Positions 44,280 to 51,893 of a stretch of DNA of 64,000 nucleotides are shown one piece after another. The stretch's first letter is position 1. Every line of letters begins with the position of its first letter. A program made the position numbers and the translations under genes. The notes under the pieces are model-generated. The model was not told the DNA's origin. It made no database searches and saw only the letters and a list, made by a program, of their open reading frames with translations. Origin of the DNA: Anseongella ginsenosidimutans (GTDB taxonomy: Bacteria; Bacteroidota; Bacteroidia; Sphingobacteriales; Sphingobacteriaceae); the NCBI RefSeq assembly GCF_008033235.1, contig NZ_CP042432.1:3224001-3288000 (forward strand), in the 5' to 3' direction.

Positions 44280-45764
44280 ATGACCGACAAGAAATTAACT
44301 ACTGCATCCGGACGGCCGGTTGCCGATGATCAAAACTCGTTAACCGCAGGACCGCGAGGCCCCGTATTGATCGAGGACTATATTCTTCATGAAAAAATGG
44401 CCCATTTCAACCGGGAACGGATCCCGGAACGCATCGTACATGCCAAGGGCAGCGGCGCTTTCGGAAAATTCACCGTCACTCATGACCTGACTGCTTTTAC
44501 GAAGGCAAAGCTTTTTTCGGAAGTCGGAAAGGAAACCAAAGTAATGGTCAGGTTTTCAACCGTCGGCGGAGAAAAAGGTTCGGCAGATACAGAACGCGAC
44601 CCAAGGGGCTTTGCCGTTAAATTCTATACCGAAGACGGCAACTGGGACCTGGTGGGCAATAATACGCCTGTGTTCTTTATAAAGGATGCTTACAAATTCA
44701 GCGACTTTATTCATACACAGAAGCGGGATCCTAAAACCAATTGCAAAAACGCAGCGATGATGTGGGATTTCTGGTCACTTAACCCGGAAAGCCTGCACCA
44801 GGTGCTGATCGTGATGACCAACCGGGGAACTCCCTATAGCTACCGTCATATGCACGGTTTCAGCAGCCATACCCTTTCGTTTATTAACAGCAAAAATGAG
44901 CGCTTCTGGGTAAAATTCCACTTTATAACCCAGCAGGGGATCAAGAACTTTACCGATGATGAAGCGGCTGAAATGCGGGGAAAGGATCCGGATTTCGCTC
45001 AGCGCGACCTGGTAGAAGCCATCGAAAAAGGCGACTTCCCCCGCTGGGCGCTGAAAGTGCAGGTCATGCCGGAAAAAGACGCGGACACCTATGAAATAAA
45101 CCCCTTTGATTTGACAAAGGTCTGGCCGCATGCCGATTACCCGCTGCAAGACCTGGGAATCATGGAACTTAACCAGGTACCTTCCAATTACTTTGCCTTC
45201 GTAGAACAAGCTGCCTTTGCTCCTGCCCATATCGTGGACGGAATCGGCTTTTCACCTGACAAAATGCTGCAGGGAAGAATACTGTCGTACCCCGATGCCC
45301 AGCGCTATCGCCTGGGTGTAAACTATGAACAGTTGCCGGTAAACCGTTGTCCTTACGCGGTAAACAACTATCAGCGGGATGGCTCCATGGCCCTCGGAGA
45401 TAACGGAGGAGATGCTCCGAATTACTTTCCGAACAGCTTTGACAGCCCGGCCCCGGATCCATCCTATGCAGAACCTCCCCGCAAGCTTAGCGAATCAATG
45501 ATAGATCGTTACGATCGCAATGCGCCGGGCGAAAACGATCACTACACGCAGCCTGGCAATTTATTCCGCCTGCTGAGCGAAGAAGAAAAACGCCATACCA
45601 TTCACAATATCGTTGCTTCCATGAAGGGTATCACCGGCCCCAGGCGCGAAGAGATCATTAACCGTCAGCTTTGCCATTTCTTCCGCGCCGACTTAACGCT
45701 TGGAACCGGCGTCGCACGGGGCCTCGAAATTTCGATTGATTTGGGTCGGTTTGCTACCGTTTGA
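44280..45764 (+). CDS. katA: Haem catalase, small-subunit clade
   Basis: A 494-residue catalase breaking down hydrogen peroxide. The catalytic His is in RIVHAKGSGAFGKF, the Asn in LVGNNTPVFF, and the proximal haem Tyr in RILSYPDAQRYRLG. Length and lack of a C-terminal flavodoxin-like domain place it in the small-subunit class. No signal peptide, so cytoplasmic. Its neighbour OxyR is the expected regulator. A repeat array begins at its stop codon. Confidence 0.97.
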   Translation: MTDKKLTTASGRPVADDQNSLTAGPRGPVLIEDYILHEKMAHFNRERIPERIVHAKGSGAFGKFTVTHDLTAFTKAKLFSEVGKETKVMVRFSTVGGEKGSADTERDPRGFAVKFYTEDGNWDLVGNNTPVFFIKDAYKFSDFIHTQKRDPKTNCKNAAMMWDFWSLNPESLHQVLIVMTNRGTPYSYRHMHGFSSHTLSFINSKNERFWVKFHFITQQGIKNFTDDEAAEMRGKDPDFAQRDLVEAIEKGDFPRWALKVQVMPEKDADTYEINPFDLTKVWPHADYPLQDLGIMELNQVPSNYFAFVEQAAFAPAHIVDGIGFSPDKMLQGRILSYPDAQRYRLGVNYEQLPVNRCPYAVNNYQRDGSMALGDNGGDAPNYFPNSFDSPAPDPSYAEPPRKLSESMIDRYDRNAPGENDHYTQPGNLFRLLSEEEKRHTIHNIVASMKGITGPRREEIINRQLCHFFRADLTLGTGVARGLEISIDLGRFATV

Positions 45765-45935
45765 AGTTTTTAGTTTTTAGTTCAAGGTTTAATGTTCAAA
45801 GTTCAAGGTTTAATGTCCCTTTGCAACGGTTTATAGTTTGTAGTTGCAGTTTATAGTTTAAAGTTCAAGGTTCAAAGTTGTTATAGGTTGCCTTGCAACG
45901 GTATTATAGTTTAAGGTTTAAGGTTCAAGGTTTCG
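45762..45935 (+). repeat. Heptamer/hairpin array at the katA 3' end
   Basis: From the katA TGA onward the sequence is GTTTAAAG/GTTCAAGG-type repeats, the reverse complement of the arrays at 34.0 and 46.2 kb, with a hairpin variant GTTGCCTTGCAAC (45887-45899) whose stem is kept while the loop differs. It is oriented along katA exactly as the rlmB and recQ arrays are along their genes. Confidence 0.85.
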
Positions 45936-46123
45936 TTGTAAATCGGCCGCTAACCATATGATTGATTTATAACACTTTACGGTTAATAATATAAAGTTAT
46001 GGTGCAGATGTTTAATATCCGGGCTCAGAGGTTCGGGAAACTGCTTGAGGCCTACTAACGAAGCTTTGAATTTAAGCTTTCTTTAATGCTAAGATCAAAG
46101 AATACTGCGATTTTTAACCTATT
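45936..46123. other. Non-coding unique spacer between two repeat arrays
   Basis: About 190 AT-rich bases between the inward-facing katA and rlmB arrays. No open frame, tRNA or recognisable RNA motif was found; a weak inverted repeat (ATAAC-CTTTA / TAAAGTTAT around 45970-46015) is the only structure noted. Confidence 0.5.
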
Positions 46124-46302
46124 TCAGCCTAAAAAACTAAAAACTTCAAACAACAAACTGTAAACGTTACGCTCCCGCCTAAAAGTTTGAACTTTGAAAC
46201 TTTAAATACGTTCCGGCCTAAAAACTTTAAACCTTGAACTTTAAACCTTGAACTTTAAACGTTGAACAATAAACGTTGAACTTTGAAACTTCAAACACGT
46301 TC
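46124..46302 (-). repeat. Outer part of the rlmB-side repeat array, left of the IS
   Basis: AAACTTTAAAC/AACCTTGAAC repeats with the marker TTCCGGCCTAAAAAC at 46211. The distance from this marker to the TTC at the IS edge (46300) is 89 bases, one of the higher-order periods found on the other side of the IS, so the insertion split a single array. Confidence 0.88.
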
Positions 46303-46376
46303 TATAATTCCCCCCGATGTTTAGACAGTATTTTGTAAAAATAAATAAGCTTCTTTGTTGTAGTTGTGGTGTGGGC

Positions 46377-46406
46377 TTGTGGTAAACTCAGTTGAGTTTT
46401 CCACAA
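46377..46406 (-). terminator. Hairpin at the 3' end of the IS transposase genes
   Basis: TTGTGG-T-AAACTCA (46377-46390) faces TGAGTTT-T-CCACAA (46393-46406): a 13-bp stem with one T-T mismatch, 73 bases past the orfB stop. It may terminate transposase transcription or block read-through from the host side. Confidence 0.5.
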
Positions 46407-46479
46407 ATCCACGCCCTTTTTCTCTTTGCTTCTTTCTCTTTTTAATTTCCACCTTCTTGCTGTTGATAACCCTACCGGA

Positions 46480-47346
46480 CTATGCCACTTGTTTTAGTGC
46501 TTGCCCGTAGACGGTCAACGGGACTTGGTCATCCAGGCTCTGATGTCGTCTCTGGGTATTATAATACTCAAAATAGACCTGTAGGCCTCGGTAGCATTCC
46601 AGTCCGTCGCTGGCCGGGAACAGGTATACGTGTTTGTACTTGACACTTCTCCACAGGCGTTCTATGAAAATATTGTCAATTGCCCGGCCTTTACCGTCCA
46701 TACTGAGTTTGATTCCCCGTTCAGGATGGGTAACCCAATCACAGAACTCATAAGCGGTGAACTGGCTTCCCTGATCAGTATTGAGAATCTCCGGACAACC
46801 ATGCCGGGCGATGGCTCCTTGTAGGGTCTGTTTACACCAATCCGCGCTCATGGCGTTGCTCAGCGACCAGCCTACCACATAGCGACTGTACAGATCAATA
46901 ATGGCACATAGATACAGGTAGCCGCCCTGCACCGGAATATAGGTGATGTCCATGGCCCACGCCTGATTAGGGCGCACAATTTTGAGCCCCTTCAACAGGT
47001 ATTTGTATACCCTATGTAAGGCCCCTTTTCCTTTTTTGGAGGTATTGGGCTTAGGGCCTGTGGCCGAGAGTCCCATCAGCCGGTAAAGTCGCTCAATGCG
47101 TTTAGGATTGATCTTATAGCCTTTGTCCTTCCTTAGCCAGGTGGTCATGCGAGGAACCCCAAGCCAGGGATGTAACAGGTATTCTTCATCAATCAGGCGC
47201 ATAAGCTCCAGATTCAGCTCGCTTTCTCCCAAGGGCTTATAATAAAAACTGCTGCGAGGAACCTCAAGAAGCTCGCACTGACGGACAATACTCAACATTC
47301 CGGCCTTGTCAATATGTCGCTGACGTTGCTGTTTATCCTGGCTCAT
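46480..47346 (-). CDS. IS3-family transposase OrfB (DDE integrase domain)
   Basis: A 288-residue protein with an N-terminal HTH_21 segment (CELLEVPRSSFYYKP) and a retroviral-integrase-like core with D133 (WAMDITYIP), D191 (LNTDQGSQF) and E229 (FIERLWRSVKYKHVY), the complete DDE triad, then QRRHQSLDDQVPLTVY. Its ATG overlaps the orfA stop in an ATGA, and the frame is -1 relative to orfA. A fused OrfAB can form because the -1 frame is open across the junction (…SLVMSQD). Confidence 0.96.
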   Translation of the reverse strand: MSQDKQQRQRHIDKAGMLSIVRQCELLEVPRSSFYYKPLGESELNLELMRLIDEEYLLHPWLGVPRMTTWLRKDKGYKINPKRIERLYRLMGLSATGPKPNTSKKGKGALHRVYKYLLKGLKIVRPNQAWAMDITYIPVQGGYLYLCAIIDLYSRYVVGWSLSNAMSADWCKQTLQGAIARHGCPEILNTDQGSQFTAYEFCDWVTHPERGIKLSMDGKGRAIDNIFIERLWRSVKYKHVYLFPASDGLECYRGLQVYFEYYNTQRRHQSLDDQVPLTVYGQALKQVA

Positions 47347-47618
47347 GACAAGGCTTTTTTTAAAAAATCAATCTCGACCTTTTGCTGGCCGATCACCTTC
47401 AAATAATGCTCTTCCTTCTCCTGGGCCTCGCTTTTGGCATCCTTTACTGGTTTGTCAAAAACGGCGCTGGCATTTTTCAAAAACTGAGTCTTCCAGGTAG
47501 TGATCTGCGTGGGATGGATCTCGTACTTGCGACCAAGCTCCTGAATCGTGTAACGCTCGCTCAAGGCCTCCATGACCACCTTGACTTTAAACTCCGAAGT
47601 AAACTTTCTCCTACTCAT
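47343..47618 (-). CDS. IS3-family transposase OrfA (helix-turn-helix)
   Basis: A 91-residue DNA-binding protein: HTH_Tnp_1 domain (RKFTSEFKVKVVMEALSE…TIQELGRKYEIHPTQITTWK) followed by a leucine-zipper-like helix. Near its end the codons GAT TTT TTA AAA AAA GCC contain two consecutive slippery heptamers (T-TTT-TTA and A-AAA-AAA) allowing -1 frameshifting into orfB. Confidence 0.95.
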   Translation of the reverse strand: MSRRKFTSEFKVKVVMEALSERYTIQELGRKYEIHPTQITTWKTQFLKNASAVFDKPVKDAKSEAQEKEEHYLKVIGQQKVEIDFLKKALS

Positions 47619-47681
47619 GATACAGTAAATTTAATCAAAATTCTAACTTAACTTACTGTCCGATTTTCGGGGGGAATTATA

Positions 47682-47982
47682 TTCCGGCCTAAAAACTTTA
47701 AACCTTGAACTTTAAACGTTGAACTTTGAAACTTTAAACACGTTCCAGCCTAAAAACTTTAAACTAAAAACTTTAAACCTTGAACTTTAAACTTTGAACT
47801 ATAAACGTTGAACTTTGAAACTTTAAACACGTTCCAGCCTAAAAACTTTAAACTAAAAACTTTAAACCTTGAACTTTAAACTTTGAACTTTGAAACTTTA
47901 AACACGCTTCGGCCTAAAAACTTTAAACTTTGAACTGTTGCGAAGCAACTTTAAGCTGTTGCGAAGCAACGTAAACCTTGAA
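47682..47982 (-). repeat. Inner part of the rlmB-side repeat array with higher-order units
   Basis: Heptamer variants organised into larger units that begin TTCCRGCCTAAAAAC: starts at 47682, 47743, 47832 and 47907 give spacings of 61, 89 and 75 bases, differing by 14 (two heptamers). Hairpins GTTGCGAAGCAAC occur at 47937-47949 and 47958-47970. The array ends at the rlmB TAG stop. Confidence 0.9.
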
Positions 47983-48747
47983 CTAAATTAAGCGCTGCCG
48001 AATGGTTTCATAGAGAATGACGCCGGCCGCTACTGCAACATTCAGGGAGGCAATGGTTCCTTTCATCGGGATTTTTACGGCATCATCGGCGAGCTTAAGG
48101 TATTCGCCTGAGATTCCGTCTTCTTCCGAGCCAAGGATAATTGCGGTTGGCGCCGTAAAATCCATTGCGGACGGATAGTTCTGGGATTTTTCCGTGCAGG
48201 CTACGACCTGGAGGCCGGATTCCCGGAGAAATACGATGCTATTTTTAAGGTTTCGTTCTCTGCATACAGGAATGCTCAGCAATGCACCTGCGGAAGTTTT
48301 AACGGCGTCTGCATTGACCTGGGCGGCCCCTTTGCGGGGGATCACAATGCCGTGTACGCCCAGGCATTCTGCGGACCGGCTGATTGCGCCGAAGTTGCGC
48401 ACGTCTGTGATCCGGTCAAGTATAAGGATAAGGGGTACTTCTCCTCTTTCGTAAATAGCGGGGATCAGTTGTTCCAGCTTATGAAATTCAACAGGAGAGA
48501 TGAAAGCCACTACGCCCTGGTGATTCTTATCTCCCAGGTAACGGAGTTTTTCCGGCGGAACGGTTTGGATTGTGAGGTCGTACTCCGATGCTATTTTCCG
48601 GAGGTCGCGGTAAAGACTTCCCGCGGTGCCCTTTTGTACGTATAAAGAGTCAATCTCTTTTCCCGATTCAATCGCTTCCATCACAGCCCGGATCCCGAAG
48701 ATCCGCAAATTGCTCGTTTTTTTTTCCGTGCCAGAATTTCTTTTCAT
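47983..48747 (-). CDS. rlmB: 23S rRNA (guanosine-2'-O-)-methyltransferase RlmB
   Basis: A 254-residue SpoU/TrmH-fold enzyme: N-terminal substrate-binding domain (IFGIRAVMEAIESG), and the knotted methyltransferase domain with RNFGAISRSAECLG, the SAM-binding LGSEEDGISGEYL and SLNVAVAAGVILYE. It would methylate the peptidyl-transferase-region guanosine of 23S rRNA. A TATTTTTG box (48752-48759, minus) ends only four bases before the ATG, suggesting a near-leaderless mRNA. Confidence 0.93.
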   Translation of the reverse strand: MKRNSGTEKKTSNLRIFGIRAVMEAIESGKEIDSLYVQKGTAGSLYRDLRKIASEYDLTIQTVPPEKLRYLGDKNHQGVVAFISPVEFHKLEQLIPAIYERGEVPLILILDRITDVRNFGAISRSAECLGVHGIVIPRKGAAQVNADAVKTSAGALLSIPVCRERNLKNSIVFLRESGLQVVACTEKSQNYPSAMDFTAPTAIILGSEEDGISGEYLKLADDAVKIPMKGTIASLNVAVAAGVILYETIRQRLI

Positions 48748-49056
48748 TCCGCAAAAATAGGAATTTGGAATTGCTCGATGCTGATTTATAATCAGTTAAA
48801 ATATTAACAATTTAACCACCCTTTCTTTCGTGGATAAATGGTTTATTAACAGGCAGCGAGTTATTAACATCACCCGGGTTGTTAGTAAAATAATGCGTAT
48901 TTTTACCTGCCAAAGCTGGTGTGGGAAAGTTATTAACAATTTATGAACATAGCATGTTGATGCGGGAGAGACCCCAGGTGATTGAGAATCAGCCTGTGTT
49001 TTCTAAAGATTAAATTAATGTTTATAAATATAAAAATTGGGGTTACCCGATTTGGA
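48748..49056. other. AT-rich intergenic region upstream of dnaB
   Basis: No gene fits in this stretch. It carries the divergent rlmB and dnaB promoters and a cluster of DnaA-box-like nonamers described separately. The A/T-rich tract nearest dnaB (from about 49005) could melt easily. Confidence 0.6.
48801..48949. promoter_or_regulatory. Cluster of TTATNAACA nonamers plus one DnaA-box-like site
   Basis: TTATTAACA occurs at 48843-48851, 48861-48869 and 48930-48938, with one-base variants ATATTAACA (48801-48809), TTATGAACA (48941-48949) and TTACTAACA (minus, 48880-48888). A near-perfect DnaA box, TTATCCACG, is on the minus strand at 48829-48837. The nonamers differ from the DnaA box TTATNCACA at one position. 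They may bind DnaA or another factor; this is inference. Confidence 0.4.
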
Positions 49057-49064
49057 TATATTTG
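49057..49064 (+). promoter_or_regulatory. -7 element for dnaB
   Basis: TATATTTG fits TAnnTTTG. It overlaps the in-frame TTG at 49062 that could otherwise be read as a start codon, so translation must begin at the ATG at 49092, 27 bases downstream. Confidence 0.6.
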
Positions 49065-49091
49065 TCCCTCCAAGCTAACAACAACCGAATA

Positions 49092-50648
49092 ATGCAGGGC
49101 AATAAATCATACATGCGGGACGATCAACTTTCTTCCGAAAAACGTTTTTTAAAACCTCAGTCGGCAAGTGCGCAGTTGGGCAAACTTCCGCCTCAGGCCG
49201 TTGACCTGGAAGAAACGGTATTGGGCGCTATTATGATCGAAAAGGACGCGCTCACGAAGGTGATCGAATTCCTTAAGCCGGAAATGTTTTACAAGGACAG
49301 CCATCAAAAGATTTATGAGGCTATCCGTTATTTGTTCGACAAGACTCAGCCAATTGATATTCTGACGGTAACCCAGCGCCTGCGGCAAAGCGGGGAGCTG
49401 GATTTTGTGGGAGGAGCTTTTTATATAACCGAATTGACTAATCGGGTGGCCTCGGCTGCGAATATTGAATATCATGCCCGTATTGTTTCGGAAAAATATA
49501 TTCAGCGTAAGCTCATCAGTATTTCCACGGAGATCATTAACAGCGCTTATGAAGAAACGAGCGATGTGTTTGAATTGCTTGATACGGCAGAAAAAAACCT
49601 CTTTTCAATTGCTGAAACGAACCTGAGGCGGAATTTTGATTCCATGTCGGGCCTGGTAAAACGATCCCTGGAACACCTGGAGGAAATGATGCAGCGGGAA
49701 GACGGCCTTACTGGTGTTCCCACCGGATTCAGCGGCCTTGACCGGATCACTTCCGGCTGGCAGAATTCCGACCTGGTTATTCTTGCTGCCCGCCCCGGTA
49801 TGGGAAAAACTGCCTTTATACTTAGCGCGGTCCGAAACGCGGCGGTAGATTTTAAAAAGCCTGTGGCGGTTTTTTCGCTGGAAATGTCTTCCATCCAGCT
49901 GGTTAACCGTCTTATTTCTGGCGAAGCCGAATTGCCGCAGGATAAACTGCGTAAAGGAAACCTGGCGTCTTATGAATGGGAGCAGCTGCATGCCAAGATC
50001 GGGAAACTGGTAGAAGCGCCCATCTTTATTGACGATACGCCCGCCCTGAGCATTTTTGAACTGCGCGCTAAATGCCGGAGGATGAAAGCGCAGCATAATA
50101 TTGAACTGGTGGTCGTAGATTATCTCCAGCTTATGAAAGGTTCGATGGATAATAACCGTACCGGAAACCGCGAACAGGAGATCAGCTCCATTTCCAGGGG
50201 CCTGAAAGCAATTGCAAAGGAACTGGAGGTACCGGTAATCGCGTTGTCCCAGCTGAGCCGTGAGGTGGAAAAGCGGGGAGGTAACCGGCGCCCCATCCTG
50301 TCCGACCTCCGGGAATCGGGTTCCATTGAGCAGGATGCGGATATGGTGATCTTTATCAATCGCCCGGAATATTACGGGCTTACTGAGAATGAAGAGGGAA
50401 TGCCTACGCAGGGCCTGGCGGAGATCATCATCGCCAAACACCGTAATGGTGAAGTTACTGATGTAAACCTGAGGTATATCAACAAATACGTAAAGTTCAC
50501 CGACTGGGAGGAACATTACGTAACCGACAACAGTTATGGCCCGCTTTCAGGCATCTCGCCTTCAGCTACCTTTGATTCCCAGTCTCCGGGCACCATTATC
50601 CTGCCTTCCAAGATGGACGATATAGATGATGATGAGGTTCCTTTTTAA
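49092..50648 (+). CDS. dnaB: Replicative DNA helicase DnaB
   Basis: A 518-residue hexameric helicase: N-terminal DnaB domain (PPQAVDLEETVLGAIMIEKDAL), linker helix, and RecA-like ATPase with Walker A ARPGMGKTAF, FSLEMSSIQLVNRL, Walker B VVDYLQLM and the arginine-finger region SDLRESGSIEQDADMVIF. No intein interrupts it. It ends with an acidic tip (DDIDDDEVPF). It converges on the DoxX gene four bases after its stop. Confidence 0.97.
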   Translation: MQGNKSYMRDDQLSSEKRFLKPQSASAQLGKLPPQAVDLEETVLGAIMIEKDALTKVIEFLKPEMFYKDSHQKIYEAIRYLFDKTQPIDILTVTQRLRQSGELDFVGGAFYITELTNRVASAANIEYHARIVSEKYIQRKLISISTEIINSAYEETSDVFELLDTAEKNLFSIAETNLRRNFDSMSGLVKRSLEHLEEMMQREDGLTGVPTGFSGLDRITSGWQNSDLVILAARPGMGKTAFILSAVRNAAVDFKKPVAVFSLEMSSIQLVNRLISGEAELPQDKLRKGNLASYEWEQLHAKIGKLVEAPIFIDDTPALSIFELRAKCRRMKAQHNIELVVVDYLQLMKGSMDNNRTGNREQEISSISRGLKAIAKELEVPVIALSQLSREVEKRGGNRRPILSDLRESGSIEQDADMVIFINRPEYYGLTENEEGMPTQGLAEIIIAKHRNGEVTDVNLRYINKYVKFTDWEEHYVTDNSYGPLSGISPSATFDSQSPGTIILPSKMDDIDDDEVPF

Positions 50649-50652
50649 TATC

Positions 50653-51087
50653 TTACCTGTCTTTGTGCGTCTTGAACCATTGGTCCAGGGAAAGCGGGCC
50701 GGAGCCTGCTACCAGGAACAGGATCAGTAGCAGTAACACCAGGATAGAAAGCCATAATTCCGAATTAACGGCAGAAAGGCCCCGTGTTATATTTACAAAA
50801 AATACGGCCCCGATTAAAATAGGGATCTGGACCGCCGCGGCCAGTCGGGTAAGCAAGCCAAAAAATATAAGCACCCCTCCTACCAAATGGGCAAACGCCA
50901 CGTAATGAATGCTCATCCAGCCCATGAATCCAAACCTGCTTTCCATCACCGCTTGAACAGCATCACTGTTGTTAAGAAAGTAAATGCCTTTCATCAGGAT
51001 AATGACTCCAAGAAAAATACGTACAAAGTCCAGCCAAACGGGATGATGAGTATCGCCCCATAGCTCCAGTTTATGGATCATGTTCAT
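50653..51087 (-). CDS. DoxX family membrane protein
   Basis: A 144-residue protein with four membrane segments (about 22-38, 62-80, 85-102, 108-128) and the DoxX pattern FVRIFLGVIILMKGIYFL … AFAHLVGGVLIFFGLLTRLAA. DoxX proteins are linked with oxidative-stress membrane complexes in some bacteria. It lies 83 bases after bshB1 on the same strand, so a redox role is possible. An AAGGAG sequence precedes the ATG. Confidence 0.85.
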   Translation of the reverse strand: MNMIHKLELWGDTHHPVWLDFVRIFLGVIILMKGIYFLNNSDAVQAVMESRFGFMGWMSIHYVAFAHLVGGVLIFFGLLTRLAAAVQIPILIGAVFFVNITRGLSAVNSELWLSILVLLLLILFLVAGSGPLSLDQWFKTHKDR

Positions 51088-51170
51088 GGGAACTCCTTTC
51101 TGATTTTACCTTTTTCAGGCACAAATTCTCTGCCAGTTTCAGGAACCAGGCAATGCAGCTACCCGCCGGG

Positions 51171-51893
51171 TTACAACAGCGAGAACAGGTCTTTTACCCC
51201 CAGCAGACGAGGGCTCACAAAACCTTCGGCATATGCAGTGCCCAGGGTTTTGCCCCATTCGGCAGACCGGCCCATGATGGCTTCCATAAAGGCAGGCCTG
51301 GATATATAAGTTTCCGGTTCATTGCTTGCATAGTCCGGGCTATGGAACTGGGACTTAAATGCCCGGATTGCCGCTTCTTTCACCTGGATCACTTCTGAAA
51401 TATCCACCAGGATATCGGGCCGGAGCATCCTGTCCTGGATATAATGGAGGAACAATCCCGGCCGCCAGGCTTCCTGCGGTTTTCCTTCCAGCTCCGTTTC
51501 AATTTTACGGAGGCCCGAAAGAAAATATGCGTCATAAGCCAAACTGCCACCTCTCCCATGGTCGGGATGGCGGTCGTGGGGCGCATTGGCAAGAATAATG
51601 TCCGGCTGGTACTGGCGGATCTTTTTAATGAGAGCCAGCTGATTTTCACGGTTATTTTCAAAGAAGCCATCGGGAAAATCCATGTTTTCGCGCACGGAAA
51701 GACCCAGGATCTCTGCAGCGGCGGCCGCTTCTTCCGTTCTGAGTCCGGCCGTACCGCGCGTTCCCAGCTCACCCCTGGTCAGGTCAATAACCCCCGCTTT
51801 TTTTCCCATGCGGGTATATTTTGCAATAGTGCCGGCGCAGCCCAGTTCTGCATCATCCGGGTGTGCGGCCAGGATAAGTATATCCAATTTCAT
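51171..51893 (-). CDS. bshB1: Bacillithiol biosynthesis deacetylase BshB1
   Basis: A 240-residue LmbE-like zinc deacetylase that removes acetate from GlcNAc-malate to give GlcN-malate in bacillithiol synthesis. Zinc ligands are in ILAAHPDDAELGCAG (H11, D14) and the HDRHPDHGRGG loop; GELGTRGT is a BshB1 hallmark. Bacillithiol is the low-molecular-weight thiol of many Bacteroidota. Its start overlaps the peroxidase stop by one base (TAATG), joining thiol synthesis with a thiol peroxidase. Confidence 0.94.
   Translation of the reverse strand: MKLDILILAAHPDDAELGCAGTIAKYTRMGKKAGVIDLTRGELGTRGTAGLRTEEAAAAAEILGLSVRENMDFPDGFFENNRENQLALIKKIRQYQPDIILANAPHDRHPDHGRGGSLAYDAYFLSGLRKIETELEGKPQEAWRPGLFLHYIQDRMLRPDILVDISEVIQVKEAAIRAFKSQFHSPDYASNEPETYISRPAFMEAIMGRSAEWGKTLGTAYAEGFVSPRLLGVKDLFSLL

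Larger units (their letters stand above)
46303..47681 (-). mobile_element. Complete IS3-family insertion sequence, 1379 bp
   Basis: The ends carry inverted repeats: ATAATTCCCCCCGA…GACAGTA on the left matches the complement of the right end except for six central bases. It is flanked by TTC direct repeats (46300-46302 and 47682-47684), the 3-bp duplication usual for IS3 elements. Deleting the IS with one TTC gives ACACGTTCCGGCCTAAAAAC, the consensus of the surrounding repeat array. It holds intact orfA and orfB on the minus strand and looks recent and possibly active. Confidence 0.93.

Noticed and set aside
45936-46123. A tRNA or small RNA gene in the spacer between the katA and rlmB arrays
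   Set aside because: A GGTTCGGG-like stretch is present but no cloverleaf, anticodon arm or promoter can be assembled around it.
45762-47982. The repeat arrays as a CRISPR locus
   Set aside because: Units are 7 bp and degenerate, there are no constant-length repeats with unique spacers and no cas genes.
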